64,000 nt of DNA from Sipunculus nudus (GCA_026874595.1 CM049309.1:23999033-24063032), one strand, 5' to 3'; shown: positions 12,101 through 27,100, counted from the first letter of the stretch. Made by a program: numbers and translations. The notes: a model not told the origin generated them from the sequence alone.

Positions 12101-15100
12101 CACTTCTCTTAAAAGCTTGTGGACCCAGTTTAAGCCAAGTTGTTTGACCAAAACCTTTCATCTTTCACATATGATTCACAAACCCACCGATGAAGAATCC
12201 TATCCATTTGGAAGTCAAGGTCACAGAGCTGCTCTCCTGATTTTCACACTGTGTAATTGTATCCGCCAAAACAGAGTTTTGCGGATACTATGTTTTCAGC
12301 TGCACACCGCCACCGCCGCCGTGTAGGTGTCCAGAGCAGTCCTCCGTAACCGCTGGGCGGAATTTTACGAAACCCGGGATTATGTTCGGGTCACATGTGA
12401 ACTGCTGCGCCCCGATTTTGTTTTGACCTCTGACCTTTCCTCTGCGCTCTGCGTCCGTTTGTGTGTCTGTTTCCACACATAAACCCACATATCTCGGGAA
12501 CCGTTTGACGGATCAGGAAAATGTTTTTGCACAAATGTAGCCCTTGGAGAGCTTTATAACATACACAAGAAATGGTGGCGCCACCTGCAACCATGTTTGC
12601 ACAGTGTCCATCTGTTCGTCTGCCTTGGGTTAAAATCACTCATATCTCTGCAGTGATTTGACTAATTCACCTGAAATTCGGCATGCGTATACATCCTGGA
12701 TAGCTTTTCTGATTTTATGACAGGTGGCGCCACCTACATTCACGTTTACGCTGCAGACATCCAAGCTAATATCTCGGGAATCGTTCGACCGATCAGGAAA
12801 ATTTTTTTGCACAAATGTAGCCCTAGGAGAGCTTTATAACATACACAAGAAATGGTGGCGCCACCTGCAACCATGTTTGCACAGTGTCCATCTGTTCGTC
12901 TGCCTTGGGTTAAAATCACTCATATCTCTGCAGTGATTTGACTAATTCACCTGAAATTCGGCATGCGTATACATCCTGGATAGCTTCTCTGATTTTATGA
13001 CAGGTGGCGCCACCTACATTCACGTTTACGCTGCAGACATCCAAGCTCATATCTCATGAACCGTTTGACCGATTCAGCCAAAATTTTGCATGTTAATAGA
13101 TCTCACATAGCTCTTTATCATACGCAAAACTGGTGGCGCCACCTGCAGCCATTTTTGCACAGCTCCTGTCTGTTAGTTTGCCATGGGATAAAATCACTCA
13201 TATCTCTGCAGTGACTTGACTAATTCACCTGAAATTCGGCATGCGTATACATCCTGGATAGCTTTTCTGATTTTATGACAGGTGGCGCCACCTACATTCA
13301 CGTTTACGCTGCAGACATCCAAGCTAATATCTCGGGAACCGTTCGACCGATCAGGAAAATTTTTTTGCACAAATGTAGCCCTAGGAGAGCTTTATAACAT
13401 ACACAAGAAATGGTGGCGCCACCTGCAACCATGTTTGCACAGTGTCCATCTGTTCGCCTGCCTTGGGTTAAAATCACTCATATCTCTGCAGTGATTTGAC
13501 TAATTCACCTGAAATTCGGCATGCGTATACATCCTGGATAGCTTCTCTGATTTTATGACAGGTGGCGCCACCTACATTCACGTTTACGCTGCAGACATCC
13601 AAGCTCATATCTCGGGAACCGTTTGACCTATTCAGCCAAAATTTTGCATGTTAATAGATCTCACATAGCTCTTTATCATACGCAAAACTGGTGGCGCCAC
13701 CTGCAGCCATTTTTGCACAGCTCCTGTCTGTTAGTTTGCCATGGGATAAAATCACTCATATCTCTGCAGTGACTTGACTAATTCACCTGAAATTCGGCAT
13801 GCGTATACATCCTGGATAGCTTTTCTGATTTTATGACAGATGGCGCCACCTACATTCACGTATACGCTGCAGACATCCAAGCTCATATCTCTGGAACTGT
13901 TTGACCGATTGGGCCAAAATTTTGCATGTGTATAGATCTCACATAGCTCTTCATCATACGCAAAACTGGTGGCGCCACCTGCAACCAGTTTTGCACAGCT
14001 CCCGTCTGTTTGTCTGCCATGGGATAAAATCACTCATATCTCGGCAGTGGTTTGACATATCTGCCTAAAATTTTGCAGGTTTATACATCCCCGACAGCTC
14101 TCTTGATTTTATGACAGGTGGCGCCACCTGCATTCTAGTTTATGCAGCAGACATTCAAGCTCATATCTTGGGATCCGTTTGACCGATTGGGCCAAAGTTT
14201 TTGCATGTGTATAGTTCTCACATAGCTCTTTATCATACACAAAACTGGTGGCGCCACCTTCAACCATTTTTGCACAGCGTCCATCTGTTTGTCTGCCACG
14301 GGCTAAAATCACTCATAAACATATAGTGGTTTTGACTTATCTGCCTCAAATTTTGCATTTTTATACAACTTGGATGGCTTTCTGGATTTTGTGGTAGGTG
14401 GCGCAACCTACATACACCATTTGGCTGCAGACATCCATGCTAATATGCAACACTTCACTCTATTTCCCCTTGCCACTCAATCCATGCCTCACTTCACCCG
14501 TTCCACTCTGATTTAGGCGGATACACGTAGTCGCTTGTCGACTACCCGTATTCTAGTTCACTGTGTATTATTATGCTCCCATGCAAGGGGATGCTGCGCT
14601 TTGCAATGCCCTTGTTTGATTAAAATTCAGAGAGGTTCTTGTAAAAATATCTTGAAAAACCTGAAATAATGTCACTGTGACCCATATTCTATGAGCTTTG
14701 TGAAAGAACATAATTTTAACACCTTATTAGTAAGACAGGCACAAATCTTATTAGTTGGACATAGAAACTTCTAACTTAGCATCTGAGGAATTACTGGTAA
14801 AATCTTCTGGGAAACCCTGCATAAGGTCACTGTAACCTATTTTCTAAGAACTATGGGTAGAAAACATTATTATTACCATTTCTAAGAACTATGGGCAAAA
14901 AACATTATTTTGATCACTTTGGATGTCATTCTACCCATTGTTCAAGGTTCCTAATCAGATATTTTTCACCAGATCAAAACATCAATAATTCATGCATGTG
15001 TCACCCATATGTCAAATTCAGCTGAGCATCATGGCCGGAAAGCAACTTGTTATAGGGAAGAATTGGAGTTCTAATTCTTCCTGGGAACAGTCTCGATCTT

Positions 15101-18100
15101 CCAACAATCTTATTCTCCCCCATCATACTTACTGAACAAGCCCATGTCCAAGCAACAGCTGCATAATATTACTTGTAACAATATTGAAATAAGGTAGACC
15201 ATTACCAGGGCACAGATCATAACCTGAAGACCTAGTGAGGTCTTACTTGTCTTGAATTCTAGGCAGGTTGTGATCAAATCAGAAATTTAGGATATTTGGT
15301 CTGACATATTGACTTGTGTTCTGTGAGTGGTGTTTACAAATACAAATTGAGCTCTTATATATTTGAAGTCACTTATCATACCCACATTTGCTGAACAGAA
15401 ATTTTGCACTGGATCATATATTTCTTTTTCTCAATAAACCTCATTCAGCATCAAAATCATGAACAACATTAAAAGTGTAAACAAAGTCACCCTGGTGGTA
15501 CAAGCTTTAATTCTTTTATTTAATTTCGTGCATATTGTAATGGTGAGACTGATACAAAGCAATGTCTTATCAACTCATTGATCTTTCATATTTTGCAGAC
15601 ATACCTGCCAGTAGTCAGTCCAGGCTTGTACAAACTATGTCAAATCAATATTCAATAATTTCAATACCAGTTGGGAAATTTCAGTGTATTTAAAGTAAGA
15701 TCAAAGTTGTTATTTAGGTGGTGCACATCTGCTGAGGGTCATGTCCCATGGTCCTCCTGTTGTGACTATCATGGCTTGTTCAGTGTGTGGCACTCTGTGA
15801 TTAGTCGATAGTTTGGTTGGAGTGTCAGCCCTACACCATTGTTATCACCCCTGTCACACATGGTTCAGATCCATTCTGGACTTCCTGGAAGTCTTTGAAA
15901 ATAGCCATTTGAAATCTGGTGGTCTTTACAGTCATGGACAAAAGGACTTTGTATGTGTCCATAGATTAATCGGAAAAGACCTGGTAAAATTTATAAGACC
16001 AGATGTGACATACAAATCAGGTTACAATCATCCTACCAAAAGGGTTTATATGTTTTCATACTGAAGGATTAATATTGATAGTAATTGTAAATTCATAACT
16101 CATTGATCATGCAGGTATAAAATTTAAGTTAAGGAAGACTCTCCACGGAAAAAAACCCTTTGGACCAATAAATATAATCATGTTTGGCGTCATTAGCTAC
16201 TTGTTGCTGATTAAGTCTCGTCAACTTCCTTGTCTTTCTCGTAGTTAAAAAATTACATTGTAAAATTGATGATTGCCTTAATTTTCTGCATATACCACTG
16301 CATCTTGTTCAGTATACTCCTTGATATTGCCAAAAAAAAAATTCCTGGTGATGTCCTGCAATTTTGTGAACCCTGTGCAGACTTGCAGACTCGCTGAAAC
16401 AAAAAAGTATATCTTAATCTGTGACATGTTAATAAGGTTTGGGAAGGGACTTAAGATCTGGGCAGATCTGTTGATACCTGTGGTCAGTGTGTTGACCCCT
16501 GTTCATGGGGCTGTGCATTAATACAGCATTCTGTATGTTTCATGCTGCTTTTGGACACAGAAGGTAACAGTTAATGTAGCTGAATGCCTCACAATATCTT
16601 TAGTTGTACACAGATTTGCTGTCCGCATGCATCATGCTTTGCTTCAGTCGTTCAGTATATTTATGTATGAATCATGGATGATTTTTTGCAGTCAGATGAC
16701 TTTAATTAAATACAGTAATTTATCAGGTAACAGTAATTTGAATATTTGATAAATGAGCAAATCAGTTAATGAAACTGCAAACACTGTTAAAACTGACTTT
16801 TCCATTTGAAGACTTAGTTGATGATTGATTTTCTCAGTTTTAATTTTTTTACAGATGTTATATTAATGAAAAACATTCCTTATTGAATAATTAAGCCATA
16901 TAGGTTAAGAGTCACACTGAATTTGAGCTTATGTTGAATTTTCATGTGGTGTGTGTGTTATGTGGTGAAAGCAGCACAAATTTGTGAGATGATAAATGAT
17001 TAAATTAAGTTAGCAGATAAGTGTCAGAGCCAGATATTTAGATACAGTTCCAGATCTGCCTGCTTGCTTCCTGATAACTTGCCTGTGAGTGCAAGAGCAC
17101 CTGCATGCAAACACACAGGTGAATGTGCCCCTCCAGGTGTGAAGATGATAATCAGTTTTGGCTAATTGTATTTGATGTTGTGAAGATGCTTCATCCAACC
17201 CTGTGTATATGACTACTGAGTATTTATTAGATAAGTCATGGGTATTGCCTGTGAAAACCCTATAGCAATATTGGCATATGGATAAATTGTGGCATCTGCT
17301 CAAAATGAGGTACTGCTTCTGCTTTTTAACAATAATTTAAATTTCTCATTCAAATGATGAAAGGGAATAGTAAAAACAGCATTGTCAGTCTTCTCTTTTC
17401 TTAAGCAGTGTCAGTTACCTTTTTATATAAAGCCTATTTATCATTTTTAGCTCATTTGGGTTGTAAAGATGACCCATGTCATTCATCCAAATAAAATACA
17501 CAGGGCATCGTTTGCAACCTCTAACTCTACAGATATGACATTGCCTCATTTACAATTGAAAATTTAGGAATTTGAATATGGGACACCTGTTCATTTAGCC
17601 TTATCCATAGTCATTCCTCTTATTTATTAAACTACATAGTTGTGAGCTTATACTCTCTCAAATTTTAGATTGTGGCATACATTAAAAATGAAAATGGTAT
17701 CAGCTGTTTTAAAGAGGTTGCATAGTGCCTTGAGCCCATCTCTCTCTTCAGGGAACAGGTCAGTGCCTTGTTCTTGCTCCATCCTGCAGTATTCAATGCA
17801 GCATGCAGTATACTTAATTTCTCGTGTCAGGCCTTGCCTTTTGAGGCGAGCAATCGCTCCCATGCGCCATCACTCGCCTAAAACAGACTTTAGGAGAGCT
17901 AATAATCGCTCTCCTGGCATTCAGAGCCTTCCAAAACTTTTTTTATGGATCTCAAACGATTGGCTCGAAGTCCAGAGTTGGGTGGGTACGGGTACTTGAA
18001 TTAGAAGACGGTTGCAGCTAAGCAGTGCCGTTACAGGTATTGAACATCCTCCCGGTATTTTGATGTAAGTCATGTTGTTACCTGGACGCGTTTTATGCTT

Positions 18101-21100
18101 GATGGAACCGCCAGACTAGCTGAGAGGGTATCGACTTCGACGACGAAATGTCGCATGGTGCCAGTGAAATCTGTATTAATTTGTTAAATTTTTTTTAATG
18201 TTCAATGAAGAAACACGCGAGTCTAAATTATAATTAAGAATTATATACACTGACCGCAAGTCCGGCTTCAATTACAATGGAATATTTGTTAACTGATGAA
18301 CGATTTTAACCGGAACTGTCACTTCCGACCGTCACAGATTCACTCCAGTCCAGAACTTTCAAATTTTTATGACGTTACAACTTAAAGTGCATCTAGTTAA
18401 TTTCTTGTCTTTTTCGTGCGAATATTTCACGCTTCCACAATTTCGGAATCCATGACTGCGTCTGGTCTAGACGGAGATCGTCAATAGGCCTACTCAGTCG
18501 TTTTCTGCGCATGTCTTATGTTCTTTATAATATTCAGAACTTTCTCGGGCGCTATTGGATACATTTGTCACATGTCTTAATTTGAATAGGAATTCCCTCA
18601 TGTCAATATTCCCATGTGCAAGCCTTAATCGCCCTGTGACCTCTGTGACCTGTTGTATGTTTCAGCAACCGACCGACGCTTTCTGCAGTTAGGCACATGA
18701 ATTCCCACCGTTGTAGAGCAAGTTACAAAACATGTCAGGCCCGCTTAAAAGCAAGTTTGGTCTTTTTATAATTATTGTTTTTTTAAATGAAGCTTGGCAG
18801 TTTCTGCAATTGACATTTGTCGAACGATATATGAACAGATAATAGGCGTTTGTAGCGATGGTCAACTGGACACATCACTCACACATGGCTTCACGAAAAA
18901 ATGTACACTTTGACGTGGCTATCTGATATCTTTATTTAGATTAACAAACGGGGAAACAGTTGATTTTTAGAAGTGTTCAGGTACTAGATGCAATATTCGT
19001 ACAGATTTTTTTAAAATATATATTTTTTTATTTTAATGACTTTATCATCGACTTTTTATTGAACCAAGAAGAAGAATGAACAGATGGACATTGGCACGTG
19101 GTTCTCCGTCATACCTACTAAAACTCTGTCAGTTAACTAAAAAAAAAAAATTAGATTTAGCAAAGAGGCCATACCCGCATGCATGTCGATTCATATACCA
19201 TACAATATACCTATAATTCAACACTACTGGAATTATCTTCTCCTCTTCTTATACTAATTTCTTTCTTATCATTTCATTTGTTAAGACTTTTTGTTTATGT
19301 TAAAGGGCCAATTAACTGAAGTATCCCCGGGACTCATCAGTTGGTGAGATTTCATGCGGCCCAACTTCAACAAAAATATCTTAAATAAATATTTATTTGT
19401 AAATATTTAATTTTGAATAATGTATTCTGAAATAAATATGTGTTATAATGCCATCACAACCAAAATATTTTAGTTATTAGTGTATAAAAATACAAATTAT
19501 GCTGTTAGTAAATGATCATGGAATTTTGTTTGTAAACATTAAAATTATGGTTATTAGTTATATTACAATATAAGTTAATCTGTTGACCTTATGGGTAATC
19601 ATTTTTCACCTGATACTGCAAGAAAGGTAAACTATACCCTACTGAACTGTATTATGATATATTAATGAATTAGAGAGTAAATTTTAACACTTTAATTTCA
19701 GGTGAGTGGTTCACTCGCCTTAACTCCACGAGGGGAGTGATTTTTCACTCCCGTGCCGTTTTCAAAAGGCAAGGCCTGTCGTGTAATAACAAACATTTAA
19801 TAACAGTTAACTGTGAAGTACAGGAATTGGGTATCAGACTTATATTCATATAATAACTGTTATAAATATTTAATGACAGTTAACTGTAAAGTATAGGCGT
19901 GGGGCATCACAATTATAGTCTTATTATAACTATAATAAACATTTAATGACAGTTTACTAATAAAAAGTATGAGGCATCACAAAAAAAATTGTATCCGCCA
20001 AAGCAAAGATTTTCCTAAAACTTTACACCATTTAATTATTCATTTTATTTATTTTCAATATATTTATACAGGGTAGCCTGTTCAGTAATATAGTCTGTTC
20101 TTCCACAGGGCCCTGTAACCTTAAAACATGATATAAATACCTGGTACAAAGATTATAAAATATACAGTATGCATATGTAACACCATGTATGAATCATCAA
20201 AGATACATGTACATAAATATTATATACACGACAAATAAGTCAGTCATGATATGCTACAATACATTAAACGCTACAATAGGTAAAATTCACTTTATACGTG
20301 AACAACATAGTCGTATATAAAATTTCGTAATACATTCAAAGGGTAATGTATGTAAGAAAACGAGTAAAATGCACAATAATCATAAAAACTAGTATAGACG
20401 CAGTTATAAAAGAATCCTAATAATAAAGACGGGTATTGACGATGCATATTAGGAAATCACATTGTCTTTAGGTTGTAATACTAAGACTTTAAAAGAAACG
20501 ATTTTGTCTTATGTTTAAAAGTATTTGAAGATTTTATTGATCTGATCTCGTATGGTAAGGTATTCCATACCGAAGGGCCTCTGTATAAGAAGCTATTTTT
20601 GAAGAATTCATTTTTCGGTTTTGGCAATAACAGAAGGCCACTTTCAGCGGATCTGGTAGAATGATCATGTGTATCACTGACCCATATGAACTGTTTTGGA
20701 TTATGGATATTCATTTGATTGACATATTTATGCATCAGGATACATATGAAATATTCACAGCGTTTAGAGACTGTTAGCCATTGTAGCTGTTGTATCAGAG
20801 TGGCACTTGGGATTTCATAATCATAGCAGCTGGTAACAATACGTGCTGCACGATTTTGAATTTTTTGCAGTTTTCTGTGGCAAATTGAGGATTTTGTTTT
20901 GCCCCATACACTTATGGCATAGTCGATATGTGGCTGGATCATGGTATTATAGACTGTTATTAATGTATTTATGGATAGTACTTTACTTAGGCGGTGTAAC
21001 AGTGCTAAGTTTGGTGACAACTTTTTACATAGGGTAGTTTCATGTGAGAACCATGATAAATTAGAATCAATAGTTACACCTAATAGTTTTGTTTCCGTTG

Positions 21101-24100
21101 ATTCTTGGAAATGTACGTCATTAGCAGTGATACAAAGGTCATGGTTATTTACACGATTTTTTGTACCCAGTAACATGACAGTAGATTTGTTAATATTTAT
21201 GGTTAACTTGTTAGCATCGAACCAGCTGCAAGCAGCATTTACTGCTTGTTGTAAGGTTTGCTGCACCACAGATACGGTAGAACCATGACAATGGTGGTAT
21301 CGTCAGCATAAGCGATGCATTTTGCAGGTCTTAGGCGATGGAAAAGGTCATTGATATATAAAAGAAAGAGAACAGGACCCAAAACAGTACCTTGGGGCAC
21401 TCCTATATTAACTGTTTGTACCCTGGAAGTTTTGCCATTACAGTGTACTATTTGTTGACGATCTTTTAAATAAGCCCTAAACCAGGTTTTGGTCTTCATA
21501 GTAAAGCCTAGCAGGCCTAGCTTATAGATGAGTATAGGATGATTTATTGTGTCAAAACCTTTGGTTAGATCGAGATAGCAAGCAGCGGTGATATCTCCTC
21601 TGTCCATATGTGAATAAATGTCATCAATAAAGGTATGAAGGGCACTTGAAGTTGATTTGTTGGGTAAATATGCATGCTGATCATATGAGATTAGGTCATA
21701 ATCTATGACGAATTTCATTATTTGATCTTTAACTATTTTCTCAAGAAGTTTAGCAACATGAGGGATTATTGAAATAGGGCGATAATTTGTCATTTCACTG
21801 CATTTTCCTTTTCCTTTATAAATAGGTGTAATCTTGGCTTTTTTCCAATCAGATGGCAGTTGTCCGGATGAAAGGGATATATTAAACAGGTATGCGAGAC
21901 TAGGTGCAATCAGATCAGACGCTGCACAAATAAGGCGCGTATCCATATTAATTAAGTCTAATTTAGAACTATTTTTCAATTTAATAATTTCAATAAAAAC
22001 TTCAGTTGCGTAGATTCCCCTGAAAGAAAAGCGATCATTTGTAAGAGAAGTAGGCGTATCACCTAGATATTCAGATGAATCTGGAAATCGTTTTGCTAAA
22101 GATTCGCCTATTTGGCTAAAATACTGATTAAATTTATTTGGTGTAATTTTGTTTGTAGACGGTCAATTGTTCAATTTGTTTGGTAAAATAAATTTCAGTT
22201 CTTTCCACATTTGACTTGTATTACCCTTATTCATATCGATAGTTTTGTGAATATAATTTCTTTTCGCATACCTTATTTTTGTGCTAATGAAATTTCGTAA
22301 TGCCCTGTATTTATATAGAAGAGGTTGGGATTTATTTTTACATGCAAGTTTATGCGTTTTATTTCTATGTCTTATAAGTTTTAAGATATCACTTGTCATC
22401 CATGGACGCTTTTTATTCGAGATCTTTATTAGTCTTATAGGTGCATGTTTTTGACAAATTCTAAGAAATTCTTCTTTCCATATATTCCATAATTTATCCA
22501 AATCATTAATGCTTAACATTCTTACAGAGTTGAGTGCTGGTGATAAAAACAAATCTCGACGAAAGGACAGTATGTCAAACTTCCTGTAATATCTCTTTTT
22601 TATAGTATTACCCGGTTGTGGATTGGTTTTGAAAGTGAGAACGGTGAACGGCATATAGTGATCACTTATTGTTACAGGTACGACTCCAGTGGTCGAGTGG
22701 TATTCTGGAACATTAGTGAAAATCAGGTCAATGATACTAGAAGATGTTGGGGTTACCCTTGTTGGTTCTTGTACTAACTGATGTAATTGGAAGAGGTCAT
22801 ACAATTGCTCAGTTAAAACGTTAGATTTTGATGAATTTTCGATATATCAAGGTTGAAATCACCAGGAATTAATAGTGGAAAATCTTAAGATAATGAAATA
22901 TTTATACAGGATATCAGGTTGTCAATAAAGTTGCAAGAAGCTGAAGGTGAACGATAAACAGATGAAATGGTGACGTTTCTATTGTAACATATAATCTTGA
23001 CAAAAATAGCTTCTATATTTTCTGCAACGTTGTCCAAGAGGACGGGAAATAAAGAGTTGCAAACATAGAGCGCTACTCCTCCACCATGTCTATTGCGATC
23101 ATGACGAAAGAGTGCATACCCTGGAATGTTTATACTATTATCACTAATTGAGCTATCTAACCATGTCTCATTTAAGGATATAATATGTATTTCAAAGTTT
23201 AGGAATAAATACAAAATTTCATCAAATTTGTTAATTAAGCTTCTTACGTTTAGATGAACTAATTTGATCCCTTTCATTTTCTTCATATCTTTCAATATGT
23301 TATCACATTCTGATTCAGATGATGCATCATATGATGTAATAGAATTAGAGAGAGATTTGCTTTCAAAAACAAGGGCTGTATCATTTAGTATAGACGCCTC
23401 ATAAGAAAACAGGCTTGAAGGCTCAATATGGGTATCAGCTGATATAGTTGAATCAGAGAAACTTTAGTTTAAAGACACATTCTCAGTTCTCTCTGTAGAT
23501 ATGTGACAGCTAGGTGTAACTAGCTGAGGAACCCCTAGCTCAACTGTATTACCTGCTCCCTTGTAAAATTTGAATAATTATTAATTTTCTTAATTGCACT
23601 AACAAGTTGATCAACAAAAGTGATTCTTCCTGAATCTGAAAAATGGATTCCATCATTGCTGAAACTATTTCTAGACAGGTCAGGGCAGCATTGAATAAAG
23701 GATACGTTCTCTAGTTTTGAGCACTCTGTTTCTAATCTAGCATTAATACCCTTAATTCTTTTATTAATTTCTACCTTGTGGACCCCAAACTGGTAAGGAA
23801 TAGCTGAAACAATAATGTGGTAGTTGCATTGAGAATTGGCACAAGAGTCTATAATATTTTTGTATTTGTCAAGGAGAATTATCGAATCATCAGTGTGCAG
23901 ATTATTTGTTCCAATCTGCAGCAGTAGGTAATCACCCTTCTTAAGGTTTCTGGATGCTTTTGTGATATGGTCTTTGGCTTTCTCCAGTTTTAGTCCACTT
24001 GTGCTGAGTACTTTTGTCTTAATGTTTGGCAGTCGCTGAGAAAGTAATGTTCCTGAATTTCTTACCATTGAATCACCAATAACCAGACACTGTCTAGAAG

Positions 24101-27100
24101 AAAGTTTATTCTTTGAAGATTCAGACGAGGTATTCTGTGCCATAGATGGGGATTCATGATCAGGGCGCATTGATTTGTTTTCAGTACTGTTGAAGAACTT
24201 GTTATTTTCCTTCGAATGGATTTCACTTATAGGGTAATTGTGTTTAGGTCTAGTTTTCTATGAGCTATCTGGTGCACTCGAGGATCTCTGTCTACTACCT
24301 GAAGTCTTCGACCTCGACTTTGAGACAACCTTAGACCAGGACTGGTGTGAAATATCGGCATTTGCGTCAGACTGCAAAGTCGAAAGCGAAGTATCTGTGG
24401 TGTGTTTTTCTAGCAGAAGTTTACGCAGCGAGGAACATTCTTCATTGCTCTTTGCGAGTTCCTGTACAAGCATAGCATTTGTTTGCTGTAATTTTAGAAT
24501 TTCAGTTATTTGTTCCCTCATATGATGGTTTTCAGTTTTAAGAAACTGAAGTTCACTGTTTAACTGTGACAGTAGTGATGGAATGCTTCTGCAGGTAAAG
24601 CAGTTCCAAATAACATTTATTTGGTTATCTGTGATATCGACACAGTCTTGGTGGAACCATTTAAGGCACAGGCAACATCTAATCATGTCACCAGTGGATT
24701 GTCTGTCATATTTACAGTTAGTTAAACAATGACACATGTTGCTTGCCTGCTCACATCTTTATGTTTGACTAATAAAATCTCCCACTGTATTAGCAGTCGA
24801 TTTTGCACCAGAGTCTGCTTCATTCGAAATAGTTTGTTCAATTGTGGATTTAGTATTAGAGTTTATGCAACTCAGTTTACTACCATAAATGTGTGGCCAT
24901 TTTTCTGCTGCACATGTAGGACAATAAAGGTCGTCGTCGATTCTAGTAGCAACATTTTTATTTTTCTTTTTGCACTGCATGCATTTTCTTATAGGACCCA
25001 TTCTGAATAACGGGCTTGTACACTGTTTACAAGGCTGGGTATTGAAGCATAACACCACTGATCATGTACAATGGGAATTCCCGTGATGTATAAATTTCCT
25101 TTCAAAAGCAACCCGGGAAAGGCACTGAAGCGTGAATCATGGGCGATAAGGGCGGAAAATTTGCTGTTTGTGTTCACTTTAGGATGCCGTTGAGAGAGGT
25201 TTAAAATCTTTGCACAGTTAAAATTGATGCAATTGACATACCGATATGATGATTCAGTAGTATTGCCAGTTAGAACACCATTCACGGTAATTATTATTAT
25301 TGGGTCACACATGAACTGGTGCCAAATATTTTGTGTTGACCTCTGACCTTTCCTCACTTTCAGGGTGTCCATCTGTGCGTTTGTTTTGACACATTAACCC
25401 CACTATCTTTAGACTCATTTGACCAATCAGGCTAAAAATTTTGCACAAATGTAGCCCTTGGATAGCTTTATAACATACACAATAAATGGTGGTGCCACCT
25501 GCAACCATTTTTGCACAGCCTCCATCTGTTCATCTGCCTTGGGATAAAATCACTCATATCTCTGCAGTGGTTGGACTTGTCCACCTGAAATTTTGCATGT
25601 GTATAGATCTCACATAGCTCTTTATCATAGGCAAAACTGGTGGTGCATCCTGCAACCATATTTGCAGAGCCTCCGTCTGTTTGTCTGCAGTGGGGAAAAA
25701 TCACTTATATATCGGCAGGGATACTTTGATTTATCTGCCTAAAATTTTGCATGAGTATACATCTTGGATAGCTTTCCTGATTTTGTGGCAGGTGGCGCCA
25801 CCTACATTTATGTTTACTCTGCAGACATCCAGGCTTATATCTCAGGACTGGTTTGATGTATCCTTCTGGAATTTTGCATGTGTATAGATCTCATATAGCT
25901 CTTTTTCATACACAAAACTGGTGGCACTGCCTACAACCATTTTTGCACAGCCTCAGTCTGTTTGTCTGCGGTGGGATAAAATCACTCATATCTTGGTAAT
26001 GGTTTGACTTATCTGCCTGAAATTTTGCATGTTTGAAAGAATTTGGCCTTTTGAGCAGGACAACTCATAAATTTCTTCAGGATGGATGTATATATATATA
26101 TATATCAAGAAAATCATGGTCAACCTTAAAACTACTTTTCAAGGTCACAGAGCTTATAAATAGAAAAAAAATATAGGAGTTTATTTTTCAGGAACCACTA
26201 TATGAATTGTAATGAAACATGGTATGGGCATTTACCTTGATGATTTTTTAGTGCTGTACAAGTTTGGGAGGGCTACCTGTAGTTATTTTAATGAATTTTT
26301 ATCAGCTGTTTCAATTTTGGCCTTGTGGGCAGGATATTTCCGAAAGCTTATTTCTCAGGAACCACTGGGTGGATTGTTATGAAACATGGTATGGTCATTT
26401 GCTTTGATGATCTCTAAGTGCTGCATAAGTTTTGGGTGTAAAGGTACTACATTGTACATAAATTTATAACTTGAACAAGAGACATATGTACAGATATACA
26501 TCCGTGTGAGAACAAATATTTTATACTTGTTACTGTTACCACCCATAAACATTGTTCTTTTTGCTGGGGGCTTTTGTCAGCTTTTGCTGATATTCTTGTG
26601 AAAACTGTCATGTCAAGGACATTTCATTATAACAATTAAATTATTATAAGCTTAAATTATTTCAAATGAAACATCACAAGAGTGTAATTTTACCATGTAT
26701 GGCTTATTGGATGGATTTATACTATTAACAAAAATGAAAATGTACACATATTCTTGTATTAATAAGGGTCATATTACAGTTTGATCTAAGCAAACAAATG
26801 GTTTGTACTGAGTGAATAATATAAGAAAGTTTGCCTTATTATAAGTTGTCTCTGTAGGTCCCCCAAAAAACATTTGAAATTCCAAGAAATCATACCTGCA
26901 GTATGTGATTACATAAATATCCTCATAAGAGTCCTGAATCACAAATTTTGATGTTAGTCCATGTTCTGTATTTATTGTTCACTTAAAATGTGTCTACATA
27001 GAAATGTATGAAGTTTTTTTTCTAAGCAGAGTACAACATGATTGAAAGAACAACCAAGATTGGCTATTCTGGTGTTTACCTGTAGATCATATAAACAGTC

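Larger units (their letters stand above)
20030..25280 (-). mobile_element. CR1/L2-like non-LTR retrotransposon, decayed, antisense to ASXL
   Basis: A minus-strand element with ORF1 (PHD finger plus SGNH esterase), ORF2 (APE endonuclease plus reverse transcriptase) and a 3' UTR of about 450 bp. Order and domains are those of CR1/L2-group LINEs. Both ORFs are broken by stops and frameshifts, so it is inactive, yet it is close to full length. The ends are uncertain by tens of bases. I saw no terminal microsatellite or clear target-site duplication. Confidence 0.85.

Noticed and set aside
12724-13494. Repeated 70-residue open frames (12724-12936 and 13282-13494) as a protein family
   Set aside because: They lie 558 bp apart in a tandem repeat and owe their similarity to the DNA repeat; no initiation context or domain. 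The same holds for the frames around 30748-30996, 31515-31700 and 32068-32253.
17670-17999. 109-residue plus-strand frame
   Set aside because: It crosses the left border of the TIR element at 17828, so it cannot be a conserved host gene; no motif seen.
20843-21288. Plus-strand frames opposite the LINE reverse transcriptase
   Set aside because: Antisense shadows of the minus-strand ORF2.
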